A stretch of DNA of 64,000 nucleotides, from assembly GCA_902778275.1 (NCBI GenBank), contig CACYXE010000003.1, forward strand, positions 1-64,000. The letters run 5' to 3'. The position numbers and the translations under genes are program-made. Below are positions 49,085 through 57,971 of this stretch, in pieces. This stretch comes from Oscillospiraceae bacterium. GTDB taxonomy: Bacteria > Bacillota > Clostridia > Oscillospirales > Oscillospiraceae. The number at the start of each line of letters is the position of its first letter. The stretch's first letter is position 1. The notes under the pieces were generated by a model, which was given only the letters and a program-made list of their open reading frames with translations, made no database searches and was not told the DNA's origin.

Positions 49085-49879
49085 TCAGTTCACGTTTTCC
49101 CGGAGGAAGTCGACCACGTCCTGCCGGATCTCCTGGCGGAACATGTTGAAGGGATGGTCCGTGTCGTAGACCTTGGCAGTCAGCTTGCCCTTGCCGTAAG
49201 CGGCAATGGCGGCATTGAGCTTGCCCGCATGCTCGTCCAGGGGCAGCAGAGCGTCCAGGGTCCCGGCCACGGTGAGGATGGGCTTGTCCGCCAGAGCCTC
49301 CGCGTAGGAGCACAGATCCATGGCCGCGGCGTTGTCCGCCATGTCCTGGCGCATGGTCTCCCGCGTCACGCCCTTGAGCCAGAGAAAGGCCTCGTCCAGA
49401 AAGTCCCGGTACCGGGGCCCACACAGGCCCTGGGTCTCCTCCACCACGGGCTTGAAGTCCATGGGCGCCAGCAGGACCCCGGCCTTGACCAGATCGTTTT
49501 GCGCGGCGGTGCGCGCGGTCATCAGGCCGCCCATGCTGTGGCCGACCATGAAAACATTCTTCAGATCGAACCAGCCGTTTTCGTTTTTCCGGATGTAGTC
49601 CAGAGCGGACAGGCAGTCCTCGAAGCAGTGGGAGACCGAGTAGTCCCCGTCGCTGCCCCAGCTGCCGCTGTAGTGGAAGGACAGGGTGCAGAAGCCCGCC
49701 TCCCGCAGGGCGATGGCGAAGTCAAACAAGCGCTCCTTGCCGGGGATGCCGTGGCAGATCAGCACCACGGGCTTGGGATATTCGCCGCCGGGGAGATAGT
49801 AATGACCCAGTAGCTTGCCCCGCTTTCCCTGGAGCAACACGCCGCCGGAAGCGGGCGGCAGATTTGTTTTAGGTTCCAT
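49085..49879 (-). CDS. Alpha/beta hydrolase
   Basis: The 264-residue protein starts at ATG 49877-49879 with AAAGGAG 8 bases upstream. The nucleophile elbow is VGHSMGGLMTAR (serine at about 119); the oxyanion region is VLICHGIPGKERLFD. The acid is likely the Asp of GTLDALLPLDEH and the histidine that of DTDHPFNMF. The size and a small lid fit dienelactone hydrolase or acyl-peptidase-like esterases. The substrate is unknown. It is a single-gene unit. Confidence 0.88.
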   Translation of the reverse strand: MEPKTNLPPASGGVLLQGKRGKLLGHYYLPGGEYPKPVVLICHGIPGKERLFDFAIALREAGFCTLSFHYSGSWGSDGDYSVSHCFEDCLSALDYIRKNENGWFDLKNVFMVGHSMGGLMTARTAAQNDLVKAGVLLAPMDFKPVVEETQGLCGPRYRDFLDEAFLWLKGVTRETMRQDMADNAAAMDLCSYAEALADKPILTVAGTLDALLPLDEHAGKLNAAIAAYGKGKLTAKVYDTDHPFNMFRQEIRQDVVDFLRENVN

Positions 49880-49909
49880 GGATGCAGCTCCTTTCCGTTT
49901 CTTGCTTCT

Positions 49910-49938
49910 ATTATATAGGGACGGAACAGGCCTGTAAA
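49910..49938 (-). promoter_or_regulatory. Promoter for the alpha/beta hydrolase gene
   Basis: On the minus strand TTTACA (49933-49938), a 17 bp spacer and TATAAT (49910-49915). Confidence 0.75.
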
Positions 49939-49940
49939 GG

Positions 49941-49987
49941 AAAAAATTGGGACCCCGGAGAGGCGCTTTGCGCTTCTCCAAAGTCCC
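49941..49987 (-). terminator. Terminator after the superoxide reductase gene
   Basis: Long stem with arms 49970-49987 and 49949-49966 (mostly paired, a few mismatches) followed by AATTTTTT on the minus strand. Confidence 0.8.
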
Positions 49988-50026
49988 TTTTCGTTTCGCC
50001 GCGATCCCCGCGGCAGGTGTTTTCGT

Positions 50027-50389
50027 TCAGACCTCAGCCTTCCACAGGCCGTGCAGGTTGCAGAACTCGTAGGCGGCCACAGCGGTCTCGCCCTCGGCCA
50101 GGACGAACTGGGCGCAGGGCTTGGTCTCGGGCTTCAGCACCTTTTTCTGGTAGCCGGCGCTGGTCTCCAGAACGATCCACTGGATGAAGTGGGCGGGCAG
50201 CATGGGATGCTCCACAGCGCCCACGGTCACGGTGACGACGGCGCCGTCCACAGCGATGACGGGCACATGCTTCTCCCCGGCGGCGTCGGTGGTGTTGGGG
50301 ATCAGCTCTTCCAACTCAGCGCCGCAGCAGTCGGCGCCGGCGTCCAGAATGAGGATGCTCCCGCAGGCTTTGCATTTGTAGAATTTCAT
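50027..50389 (-). CDS. Desulfoferrodoxin-type superoxide reductase
   Basis: The 120-residue protein starts at MKFYKCKACGS with GGAGGG 6 bases upstream. The N-terminal desulforedoxin site has CKACG and DCCGAE (four cysteines). The catalytic iron ligands are in EKHVPVI, VEHPMLPAHFIQWIVL and YEFCNLHGLWK (His plus Cys). It reduces superoxide to peroxide without making oxygen, as fits an anaerobe. It is alone in its unit, behind a weak promoter (TATACT at 50435-50440 on the minus strand). Confidence 0.92.
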   Translation of the reverse strand: MKFYKCKACGSILILDAGADCCGAELEELIPNTTDAAGEKHVPVIAVDGAVVTVTVGAVEHPMLPAHFIQWIVLETSAGYQKKVLKPETKPCAQFVLAEGETAVAAYEFCNLHGLWKAEV

Positions 50390-50467
50390 ATCCAACCCTC
50401 CAAGTAAGTAATTTTGTATTGGATGCTTAGAAACAGTATAACACAGACCCGGGCGCTTGAAAAGAGG

Positions 50468-51013
50468 TCAGCGGTAGACGATCTCGGCGGCCAGACTGTC
50501 GGCCTGTACGGCGTCGTTCAGATAGGCGATCAGGGCCAGGGCGAAGGGGATGGCGGTGCCCACGCCGCGGCTGGTGATCACGGTGCCGTCCACGGCCACG
50601 GGCTCCTCTCCGGCGTCGGCGCCGTCCAGCTGACCCTCCATGCCGGGATAGCACACGGCCTTTTTGCCCTCCAGCAAGCCGGCCTTGGCCAGCACGGTGG
50701 GAGCGGCGCAGATGGCGGCGGTCAGCTTGCCCTCCGCATAGAACTTTTTGAGCAGGGCGAGCAGCGCCCCGGACTCGGCCAGGCGCACATGGCCCGGGCC
50801 GCCGGGCAGGATGATCCCGTCGTAGCTGTCAAAATCGGTGCCGGTGAGAGCGGCGTCCACCTGCACGGTGATGCCGTGGCTGCCGCGTACGGTCTCCGTG
50901 TCCTCCAGGGACACGGTGTCGCAGACGATCTGCGCCCGGCGCAGAAGGTCGACGGTGGTCAGGGCTTCGACTTCTTCAAAGCCCTCGGTCAGGATAAGCG
51001 CGGTTTTCTTCAT
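50468..51013 (-). CDS. DJ-1/PfpI family protein
   Basis: The 181-residue protein has TALILTEGFEEVEALTTVDLLRR at the start and the nucleophile cysteine in TAAICAAPTVLAKAG. The glutamate of EGFEEVE and PGGPGHVRL are the other family marks. It is close to the DJ-1 branch, whose members act in glyoxal detoxification or protein repair. ATG follows AAAGGAAA. It stands between the superoxide reductase and LUD genes, a set that could deal with oxidative or carbonyl stress. Confidence 0.9.
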   Translation of the reverse strand: MKKTALILTEGFEEVEALTTVDLLRRAQIVCDTVSLEDTETVRGSHGITVQVDAALTGTDFDSYDGIILPGGPGHVRLAESGALLALLKKFYAEGKLTAAICAAPTVLAKAGLLEGKKAVCYPGMEGQLDGADAGEEPVAVDGTVITSRGVGTAIPFALALIAYLNDAVQADSLAAEIVYR

Positions 51014-51052
51014 GGGGTTTCCTTTCTGTTGGCTGTAGGGTAGGACTGGGCG

Positions 51053-51682
51053 TCAGAAGCCCAGGTTGTCGTTGACCAGGATCACATGGATCCGGTCCGT
51101 GTGCCGGGAGAAGCGGGTGATCAGGAACTGGCAGCAGATGGTGTCCGGGGATTTGCAGTTCATGCAGGTGCCGGTCTTGGCGCAGGGGGTGGACAGGCCG
51201 AAGCGCTGGGCGTTGGTGGTGGCTGCCACGTTCCGTGCCCGCTTCATGGCGCCGTCCACGTCGCTGCAGACTTTGTTCATGCCCACGATGAACAGCACCT
51301 TTTTGGGGCCGTTGGCGATGGCGGAGACCCGGTTGGCGTTGCCGTCGATGTTCACGATCACACCGTCCTGGGTGATGGCGTTGGCGCTGGCCAGGAAGAA
51401 GTCCGCGTCATAGGCGGCCAGCATGGCGGCCCGCTTGTCCTCCATCTCATCCCGATCGATGAAGTTGTAATTGCCCTCCTTCAGCGCCTTTACCAGGCCG
51501 ATCTCGTGTACGCTCATGCCGCCGCCCATGGTGGCGGTGCTGCCCTCGGGGATCAGGGAGAGGGCCAGGGCCAGAGCGTCTTCTCTGGTCTCGGCATAGT
51601 AGCCGGTCATGTTCCGGGACTGGAGCCCCTTGATCACGGTCTGGGCCAGCAGGGCGTTTCTCTTCCGGACGTTTTCGTTCAT
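51053..51682 (-). CDS. Lactate utilization protein (LUD domain)
   Basis: The 209-residue protein starts at MNENVRKRNALL with AGGAGG 6 bases upstream. The LUD domain is shown by MTGYYAETREDALALALSLI, GSTATMGGGMSVHEIGLV, ASANAITQDGVIVNIDGNANR and KTGTCMNCKSPDTICCQF, a Cys-rich tail that may bind metal. LUD proteins include LutB and LutC, which oxidise lactate, but stand-alone ones have no fixed role. The gene is a single unit with a TTGCGT/TACAAT promoter. Confidence 0.9.
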   Translation of the reverse strand: MNENVRKRNALLAQTVIKGLQSRNMTGYYAETREDALALALSLIPEGSTATMGGGMSVHEIGLVKALKEGNYNFIDRDEMEDKRAAMLAAYDADFFLASANAITQDGVIVNIDGNANRVSAIANGPKKVLFIVGMNKVCSDVDGAMKRARNVAATTNAQRFGLSTPCAKTGTCMNCKSPDTICCQFLITRFSRHTDRIHVILVNDNLGF

Positions 51683-51757
51683 ATGCATCCTCCTGTCGGT
51701 GCCTTGGTTGTTTTGTTTCAGCGCCGCAGGCGTCGCCCGCGGCCAGCTCCTGCCTCT

Positions 51758-51786
51758 ATTGTATACTAATCTTTTCCGGGACGCAA
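51758..51786 (-). promoter_or_regulatory. Promoter for the LUD gene
   Basis: On the minus strand TTGCGT (51781-51786), a 17 bp spacer and TACAAT (51758-51763). Confidence 0.6.
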
Positions 51787-51802
51787 GCGGGAAACAGCAG
51801 CG

Positions 51803-51846
51803 AAAGAACGATCCGGCAAGCCGAGCTGTCGGCTGCCGGATCGTTC
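51803..51846 (-). terminator. Terminator after the SGNH-hydrolase gene
   Basis: Stem GAACGATCCGGCA/TGCCGGATCGTTC with an inner GCCGA/TCGGC pair; TTTC follows on the minus strand. Confidence 0.75.
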
Positions 51847-51863
51847 CGCTTGCTATCGTTTTT

Positions 51864-52439
51864 TCATTCGTACAGCTCCGCCAGGAAAGCCTCCAGCCCC
51901 TGGGCGAAGGCCCGGTGCCCGGCGGGGGAGAAGTGCACCCCGTCATAGCAGAGCTCCACGCCCCACTCGCCCGCGTCGGCAAAGGGGATGGCCAGCTTCT
52001 GCGCCAGGTCCCGATAGGCGTCCCGCAGCTTTTCCGAGGCGCGGATGTAGCTCTCGTTGGGGACCCACTCGCCCAGCTCCATGAGGGGCGGCGCGATCAG
52101 GAGCAGCGCCGCGCCGTCGGCCGCCTGCAGCAGGAAGCGCAGCAGGGCCTCCATCCGCGCCGCCGTATCCGGCACGGAGGCACCCAGCAGCAGGTCGTTG
52201 CTGCCCAGCATCACCGTGACCAGATCCAGGGGCAGCTTTTCCCGCAGGAGCTGGCGCAGAGCGGGAAAGGTATATTCCCCGGGGATGGTCAGGCCGTTCT
52301 GCCCGAAGTTGAACACCGTCCGGCCGCCCTGCTCCAGCAGGCCGGTCCAGCGCAGGTCCTTGGGGTAACGGGAGCCCAGATAGGAGCGGGGATCATAGCC
52401 GTAGGTGTTGGAATCCCCCAGACACAGCAGCCGCTTCAT
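51864..52439 (-). CDS. SGNH/GDSL hydrolase
   Basis: The 191-residue protein starts MKRLLCLGDSNTYGYDP; block I is GDSNT (serine 10). Block III is VMLGSNDLL and block V DGVHFSPAGH, giving the Ser-Asp-His set. It looks like the arylesterase/acyl hydrolase group with GDSNT. It is cytoplasmic, with no signal peptide. The ATG overlaps the stop of the D-aminoacylase gene (ATGA), so the two hydrolases form an operon, possibly acting on the same N-acyl compound in turn. Confidence 0.9.
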   Translation of the reverse strand: MKRLLCLGDSNTYGYDPRSYLGSRYPKDLRWTGLLEQGGRTVFNFGQNGLTIPGEYTFPALRQLLREKLPLDLVTVMLGSNDLLLGASVPDTAARMEALLRFLLQAADGAALLLIAPPLMELGEWVPNESYIRASEKLRDAYRDLAQKLAIPFADAGEWGVELCYDGVHFSPAGHRAFAQGLEAFLAELYE

Positions 52440-54016
52440 CGTGCTTTCAGCACCACCTGTCCGGCGGTGCCGCCCAGGTAGACGCCGTCCTCCAGCACGG
52501 CCCGGCCGTTGACGTAGACATGCACGATGCCGCCGGGGACGGCGTCGGGCCTGGACTCGTCCACGGAGAGCTTGTTGGGATCGATGACGGTCAGATCCGC
52601 CTTATAGCCCGGCTTCAGGTAGCCCCGCTCCGGGATGCCGAAGCGGTCCGCCGTGGCGCCGGTCATCTTGCGCACGATCTTCTCCGCCGGGATGCCGTAG
52701 CGCCTGGCCAGCAGGAAGAACTGGGGGAAGGTCTGGAAGGCCGCGATGTTCTGCAGGCCCTTTTCCTCCACCCAGGCGTCGGTCATGAAGACGGACAGCT
52801 CGTCCTCCATCAGACGGCGCACGATCTCGTCGTTGTAGTATTTGCCCAGGTAGATGCTGCCCTTCCGGTCGGACAGCTCCACCAGCTTCAGATACATATC
52901 CAGCTCCGACAGGCCCTCCTCCGCGGCGGCCTGGGGGATGGTCTTGCCCTCATACTCCGGGTGCTCGTCGGAGATGTAGGCCACCACCATGTCCTCCCAG
53001 TCGATGCCCAGCACCTTCCGGTACATGAGGATGGTCAGCTGCAGCTTGAAGCGGTTGATGGGCCTGGCGGCCTCCTCCTTGCTCAACTGGGCGTACCACT
53101 CGGGGAAGACCACTGTGATGACCGAGGCGCCGTAGTGGAAGGCGTAGTTGTCGTAGGCCATCTGAGCGCCTTTCTGTCGCTCCCGGTAGAAGACGGCCAG
53201 CATCTTGTCCAATAGCTTCCAGCTGCGTGCGCCGGTGAAGATCAGGTGGCTGTACTCCAGGCGGCAGCCGGACTTCCGCATGATGTCCACCGCCTCGTCC
53301 AGCCCCAGCTCCAGGTGGGATTTCTTGGTCAGCAGGGGATAGTCCGCGCTGACGATGGAGCAGGCCCGGGGATGGATGGTGATGATGCCGTCGTATTTGG
53401 CGATCTCTTTGGCGAAGGCCAGGATCTCATCCTCCTTGGCGTAGCGGCTTGGCTCGTACATGAAGCCGAAGGAGCCGCCGAAAGCGCCGCCCTCCATGGC
53501 CTCCCGCACATAGCTGAGTTCCTGTTCAATCTGCGCCGTGGTCAGGGGCGTGGGGTCGTAGCCGGTCAGCCCCGCGCGCACGGAGCCCTGGCCGATCAGC
53601 GGGACCAGGTTCACATAGAGCCTGCCCTCCGCCCGGCGCTTGAAGTCCGCGAAGCTGCCCGGGTGGTATACGTCGAACAGCCCCCCGCCCAGCTTGTCCC
53701 GGTAAGGGGTTTCCGCCGCCATGCCGAAGGGGGAGAAGCTGCAGTTGCCGGTGATCTGGGTGGTGATGCCCTGCCGGATGAAGGGCACGTAGTACTTCTC
53801 CGCGTCGTCCCGGTCGTAGAAAAAGTCGTTGTGGGAATGGGCGTCGATCAATCCGGGGCAGATCTGACAGCCGCTGAGGTCCACCACCTTGTCCGCCGCC
53901 TCGCCGATGACGCCGCCCACCTGCAGGATGCGGTCGTCCTCGATGAGCACATCTCCCGTACAGGGCGGGTTGCCGCTGCCGTCCAGGATCGTGCCGTTCT
54001 TGAATAGGATTTTCAT
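52436..54016 (-). CDS. N-acyl-D-amino-acid deacylase (amidohydrolase family)
   Basis: The 526-residue protein starts at MKILFKNGTILDGSGNPP with GGAGGGAAC upstream. The metal site is IDAHSHNDFFYD (HxH), with ITGNCSFSPFG (cysteine metal ligand as in D-aminoacylase) and further ligands in the histidines of EYSHL and THP-type sites. RFGIPERGYLKPGYKADLTVID is the usual C-terminal cap. It frees D-amino acids from N-acyl forms or cleaves related compounds. It heads a two-gene operon with the SGNH hydrolase. Confidence 0.88.
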   Translation of the reverse strand: MKILFKNGTILDGSGNPPCTGDVLIEDDRILQVGGVIGEAADKVVDLSGCQICPGLIDAHSHNDFFYDRDDAEKYYVPFIRQGITTQITGNCSFSPFGMAAETPYRDKLGGGLFDVYHPGSFADFKRRAEGRLYVNLVPLIGQGSVRAGLTGYDPTPLTTAQIEQELSYVREAMEGGAFGGSFGFMYEPSRYAKEDEILAFAKEIAKYDGIITIHPRACSIVSADYPLLTKKSHLELGLDEAVDIMRKSGCRLEYSHLIFTGARSWKLLDKMLAVFYRERQKGAQMAYDNYAFHYGASVITVVFPEWYAQLSKEEAARPINRFKLQLTILMYRKVLGIDWEDMVVAYISDEHPEYEGKTIPQAAAEEGLSELDMYLKLVELSDRKGSIYLGKYYNDEIVRRLMEDELSVFMTDAWVEEKGLQNIAAFQTFPQFFLLARRYGIPAEKIVRKMTGATADRFGIPERGYLKPGYKADLTVIDPNKLSVDESRPDAVPGGIVHVYVNGRAVLEDGVYLGGTAGQVVLKAR

Positions 54017-54192
54017 GCTGTTCCCTCCGATATCATGCAGGGCCCGGTAAGCGCGGGCCCGTTTCATTCAAAACTTTGTACCATCCAAACTATACCATAA
54101 GCCTCCCCCTCATGGAAAGCCTTTTTGTAAAGAAAGAGGCGGGAAAGTGTCAGGAAAAGCGCCATTGACTTTTTCTTTGTCGACGAATAAAC

Positions 54193-54198
54193 TATAAT
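54193..54198 (+). promoter_or_regulatory. -10 box upstream of the oxidoreductase gene
   Basis: TATAAT; the only good -35 (TTGACT at 54165-54170) is 22 bp away, so the -35 is uncertain. Confidence 0.4.
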
Positions 54199-54255
54199 CA
54201 GAAACGGCTGTACAAGCTGTCACAAGAATCGTAAGAGACACAAGGAGGGGTTTCT

Positions 54256-56865
54256 TTGGAAGTGAGACAAAACCTGATCCAGCTGTGCGAGAAGATCAAC
54301 GACGGTCACTACAAGATCACGCCGGACTGTGCGGAGTACAAGGTCTTCGAGCAGTGGATCACCGACGAGCAGATCGCCGTCATGCTGGCCCTGACCAGCA
54401 TGAAGCCGTCTTTCGTACCGCTGATCGCCCGCAAGGCCAAGATGTCCGTCAAGCGGACTCGGGAGGTCCTGCATGAGATTACCGATATCGGCCTGGTGGT
54501 GCAGGTGGTGGTGCCGAAGGTGGGGCTGGAGATCTATCTGCTGCCGCCCTACACCCCCGGCATTTTCGAGTTTTTGCTGATCAATGAGAAGTTCTGCATC
54601 GCCCACCCCGAGATCGCCTATGCCTTCCATCAGCATGCCACCACCAGTCAGGTCGAGCACGCGCCCAACACGCCCATGGGCGCCGGCATCATGCGCGTCA
54701 TCCCCATCGAGAGCGCCATCCCCGCCGACGCCAAGCAGATCGACAACGAGAGCTGCAACAAATACATCGAGGACAACGAGGGTCATCTGAGCATCACGCC
54801 GTGTCAATGCCGCCGTGTGCGCCGCATGATGGGCGAGGGCAGCGGCGACCTGGACGAGGGCCTGTGCATCTTCATGGGCCACGTGGGAGACATGTTCAAC
54901 CGCACCGGCAAGGGCCGCCCCGTGTCCGTGGCCGAGGCCAAGGAGCTGATCAAGAAGTGCGACGAGCGCGGCTGCGTGCATCAGATCACCACCCTGCACC
55001 AGGGGGAGACCTTCGCCATCTGCAACTGCATGCCCGAGAGCTGCCTGGCCCTGGGCGTGTCCCAGTACTACAACACCCCCGACACCTCCAGAAGCAACTA
55101 TGTGGCGGAGATCGACCAGGCCAAGTGCGTGGCCTGCGGCCAGTGCACCGACCGCTGCGCCAATAACGCCATCCAGATGGGTCAGAAGCTCTGCGCCAAG
55201 ACCCCCATTGAGCATCCTCACAAGGAGCTGCCCGACGACATCGAATGGACGCCGGAGCACTGGAATGTGGAGCACCGCACCAACCGGGAGTACATCGCCC
55301 CCGAGGGCACCGCGCCCTGCAAGACCGCATGTCCCGCGCACATCGCCGTTCAGGGCTACCTGAAGCTGGCGGCCCAGGGCCGGTATCTGGAGGCCCTGGA
55401 GCTGATCAAGAAAGAGAATCCCCTGCCCGCGGTCTGCGGCCGCGTCTGCAACCGCCGGTGTGAGGACGAGTGTACCCGCGGCGCCATCGACCAGGCCGTG
55501 GCCATCGACGAGGTGAAGAAGTTCATCGCCGATAAGGAGCTGAGCCGCGACACCCGTTTCGTCCCCAAGAAGCTCTACGACTACAGCGACAAGAAGATCG
55601 CCGTCATCGGCGCCGGTCCCGCTGGCCTCAGCTGCGCCTACTTCCTGGCGGCGGACAACTACAAGGTCACCGTGTTCGAGAAGAACGAGCTGCCCGGCGG
55701 CATGCTGCGCTACGGCATCCCCTCCTTCCGGCTGGAGAAGACCGTGCTGGACGCGGAGATCGACGTGCTCAAGGAGCTGGGCGTGGTCTTCCGCTGCGGC
55801 GTGGAGGTCGGCAGGGACGTGACCATCCAGCAGCTGCGCGACGAGGGCTTTGACGCCTTCTATCTGGGCGTGGGCGCCCAGAAGTCCGCCTCCCTGGGCA
55901 TCCCCGGCGAGGATCTGAAGGGCGTCTGGGGCGGCATTGACTTCCTGCGGGAGGTCAACGGCGGCGCCAAGCCCGCCATCGGCAAGAAGGTGGTCGTGGT
56001 CGGCGGCGGCAACGTGGCCATGGACGTGGCCCGGGCGGCTGTCCGGCTGGGCGCCGACGTGACGGTGGCCTACCGCCGCAAAGAGAGCGACATGCCCGCC
56101 GATCCCGCCGAGGTGGCCGAGGCCAGGGAAGAGGGCGTGAAGTTCCTGTTCGAGCATAAGCCCGTGGAGATCGAGGGCAAGAACGGCAAGGTGGCCGCCC
56201 TGGTCTGCGAGGGCGACAAGAAGGTCAAGTGCGACGCCATCCTGGCGGCCATCGGCCAGCGGATCGACCTGGGCGGACTGGACCTGGGCGAGCTGAAGCT
56301 GGACGAGAAGGGCCGTGTCCAGGCCGACGGCTTCACCTATCAGACCGCGCAGGAGGATATCTTCGTGGGCGGCGACGCCTTCACCGGACCCAAGTTTGCC
56401 ATCGACGCCATCGCCCAGGGCAAGCAGGGCGCCATCTCCATCCACCGCTATGTGCATCCGGGCCAGAGCCTGGTCATCGGCCGCGACCGGCTGAGCTACC
56501 ACGCCTTTGACAAGGACAATGTGGACTTTGACACCGTTAAGCGGGACTGCGACGCCTCCGCCCGCCAGGTGCCCGGCAAGGCCGCGGACAAGGCCTGCAC
56601 CTTCAAGGACGACCGGCTGACCTTCACAGAGGAGCAGCTGAAGAAAGAGACCGCCCGCTGCCTGGGCTGCGGCGCCTCCTTCGTGGATCCCAACAAGTGC
56701 CTGGGCTGCGGCGTGTGCACCACCCGCTGCAAGTTCGACGCCATCCACCTGCGCAAGCGCAGCTTCACCGAGAGCATCGATTACTTCGATCGCCCGAAGG
56801 TGCTGCCGGAGTTCGAGGCCGCGCGCCGTCAGAAGATCGAGATCCGCAGGATGTCCCAGCAGTAA
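54256..56865 (+). CDS. Iron-sulfur and FAD-dependent NAD(P) oxidoreductase (GltD-like fusion)
   Basis: The 869-residue protein starts at TTG 54256, 5 bases after AGGAGGGG. The N-terminal region (about 1-280) contains a winged-helix-like stretch (SVKRTREVLHEITDIGLVV) and a Cys-rich segment (TPCQCRRVRR, CNCMPESC). A 4Fe-4S ferredoxin motif follows (CVACGQCTDRCANNAI, near 291). The GltD-type part comes next: APCKTACPAHIAVQGY, CGRVCNRRCEDECTRG, the FAD site AVIGAGPAGLSCAYFL and the NAD(P) site VVVVGGGNVAMDVARAAV. The C-terminus has another cluster (CLGCGVCTTRCKFDAIH). It probably passes electrons between NAD(P)H and ferredoxin or a partner; the actual partner is unknown. Only a -10 (TATAAT 54193-54198) is clear upstream. 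Confidence 0.9.
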   Translation: MEVRQNLIQLCEKINDGHYKITPDCAEYKVFEQWITDEQIAVMLALTSMKPSFVPLIARKAKMSVKRTREVLHEITDIGLVVQVVVPKVGLEIYLLPPYTPGIFEFLLINEKFCIAHPEIAYAFHQHATTSQVEHAPNTPMGAGIMRVIPIESAIPADAKQIDNESCNKYIEDNEGHLSITPCQCRRVRRMMGEGSGDLDEGLCIFMGHVGDMFNRTGKGRPVSVAEAKELIKKCDERGCVHQITTLHQGETFAICNCMPESCLALGVSQYYNTPDTSRSNYVAEIDQAKCVACGQCTDRCANNAIQMGQKLCAKTPIEHPHKELPDDIEWTPEHWNVEHRTNREYIAPEGTAPCKTACPAHIAVQGYLKLAAQGRYLEALELIKKENPLPAVCGRVCNRRCEDECTRGAIDQAVAIDEVKKFIADKELSRDTRFVPKKLYDYSDKKIAVIGAGPAGLSCAYFLAADNYKVTVFEKNELPGGMLRYGIPSFRLEKTVLDAEIDVLKELGVVFRCGVEVGRDVTIQQLRDEGFDAFYLGVGAQKSASLGIPGEDLKGVWGGIDFLREVNGGAKPAIGKKVVVVGGGNVAMDVARAAVRLGADVTVAYRRKESDMPADPAEVAEAREEGVKFLFEHKPVEIEGKNGKVAALVCEGDKKVKCDAILAAIGQRIDLGGLDLGELKLDEKGRVQADGFTYQTAQEDIFVGGDAFTGPKFAIDAIAQGKQGAISIHRYVHPGQSLVIGRDRLSYHAFDKDNVDFDTVKRDCDASARQVPGKAADKACTFKDDRLTFTEEQLKKETARCLGCGASFVDPNKCLGCGVCTTRCKFDAIHLRKRSFTESIDYFDRPKVLPEFEAARRQKIEIRRMSQQ

Positions 56866-56885
56866 ACAACATCAGCAAGCACAAA

Positions 56886-56919
56886 GGGCCGCCCCATCCG
56901 GGGCGGCCCGAGTTTTTTG
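56886..56919 (+). terminator. Terminator after the oxidoreductase gene
   Basis: A 10 bp stem GGGCCGCCCC/GGGGCGGCCC with an ATCC loop, then GAGTTTTTT. Confidence 0.9.
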
Positions 56920-56934
56920 CGGATATCTGAATCT

Positions 56935-56971
56935 GTCATTGCGAGGGCCGCTTGCGGCCCGCGGCAATCTG
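56935..56971. repeat. Partial copy of the 47070 repeat
   Basis: GTCATTGCGAG at 56935-56945 followed by a GGCCGC-TT-GCGGCC hairpin and GCGGCAATCTGTT. This matches the left end of the 47070 element (GTCATTGCGA, hairpin, GTGGCAATCCGT) in layout. The right half is absent. Confidence 0.55.
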
Positions 56972-56978
56972 TTCCTTT

Positions 56979-57908
56979 TCAATCCTCTGCCGGCGGCTCG
57001 TAGGGATTGACGTGCACCATGATATGCTTCACGTCCGGGAAGCCCTGCTCGATGGCGCTGTGGACCTGCTCGGCGATCTCATGGGCGGCGCGGAGCGTCA
57101 ATTCCCCGTCCGCGGCGATCTCGATATCCACATAGATGCGGTTGCCGAAGACCCGGGTCTGCAGCAGGTCCACGGCCAGGACGCCGTCCTGGCTTTCGGC
57201 GCAGCGGCACAGGGCCTGCTCGGTCTCCTCGCTGCAGGAGCGGTCCACCATCTTGTCGACGGCGGCCCGGAAGATGTCATAGGCGGCCTTGGCGATGAAT
57301 ACGCAGATGACCAGGCTGGCCACCGGATCCAGCACCGGATAGCCCATCCGGGCGCCCAGAATGCCCAAGAGCGCGCCTACCGAAGACAGCGCGTCGCTGC
57401 GGTGGTGCCAGGCCTCCGCCATCAGCGCCTCGGAGCGGATGCGGCGGGCGTGATGCCGGGTGTACCAGAACATGGCCTCCTTGCAGACGATGGAAACGAC
57501 AGCGGCTACCAGGGCCAGCACCCCGGGGATCACCGCGGGTTCCGTTGAGGCGCCGGTGATCTTGCCGGAGGCGTTGTAGCCGATGAACAGGCCAGTGACC
57601 AGCAGCACCACGGAGAGCACGATGGCGGCCACGCACTCAAAGCGCTCGTGCCCGTAGGGGTGGTCCCGGTCAGCGTCCCGGGCGGCGATCTTTACGCCGA
57701 TGATGACGATGAAGCTGCTGAACACGTCGGAGGCCGAGTGGACAGCGTCGCTGATCATGGCCCCGGAGTGGGCCAGGATACCGGCCAGCAGCTTGAAGAG
57801 GGACAAGAGCAGATTGCCCACGATGCTCAGCAGAGAGATCCTTACGGCGACGGATTCAAATTCGTCCGGATCGGCCGTGACGGCCGGACTTACGTTTTCC
57901 TTTTTCAT
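56979..57908 (-). CDS. Cation diffusion facilitator (probable Ni/Co or related metal efflux)
   Basis: The 309-residue protein starts at ATG 57906-57908 with GGGGGG upstream. It has six membrane helices with HSGAMISDAVHSASDVFS on helix 2 (H...D metal ligands) and EAWHHRSDALSSVGALLG on helix 5 (HxxxD). A C-terminal cytoplasmic domain (about 215-305) follows, with VRIEIAADGELTLRAAHEIAEQV-like sequence (shown as DIEIAADGEL and HIMVHVNP). CDF proteins export divalent metals by proton exchange. The leader looks like a NiCo riboswitch, which argues for nickel or cobalt as substrate. Confidence 0.93.
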   Translation of the reverse strand: MKKENVSPAVTADPDEFESVAVRISLLSIVGNLLLSLFKLLAGILAHSGAMISDAVHSASDVFSSFIVIIGVKIAARDADRDHPYGHERFECVAAIVLSVVLLVTGLFIGYNASGKITGASTEPAVIPGVLALVAAVVSIVCKEAMFWYTRHHARRIRSEALMAEAWHHRSDALSSVGALLGILGARMGYPVLDPVASLVICVFIAKAAYDIFRAAVDKMVDRSCSEETEQALCRCAESQDGVLAVDLLQTRVFGNRIYVDIEIAADGELTLRAAHEIAEQVHSAIEQGFPDVKHIMVHVNPYEPPAED

Positions 57909-57971
57909 TGCGCTGCCCCCCTGGGTGATCAATAGATTTTTCCATTCTATGCGCAAAAAGCTGCGAAGACA

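Noticed and set aside
54165..54198. TTGACT and TATAAT as one promoter for the oxidoreductase gene
   Set aside because: The spacer is 22 bp, too long for a normal sigma-70 promoter.
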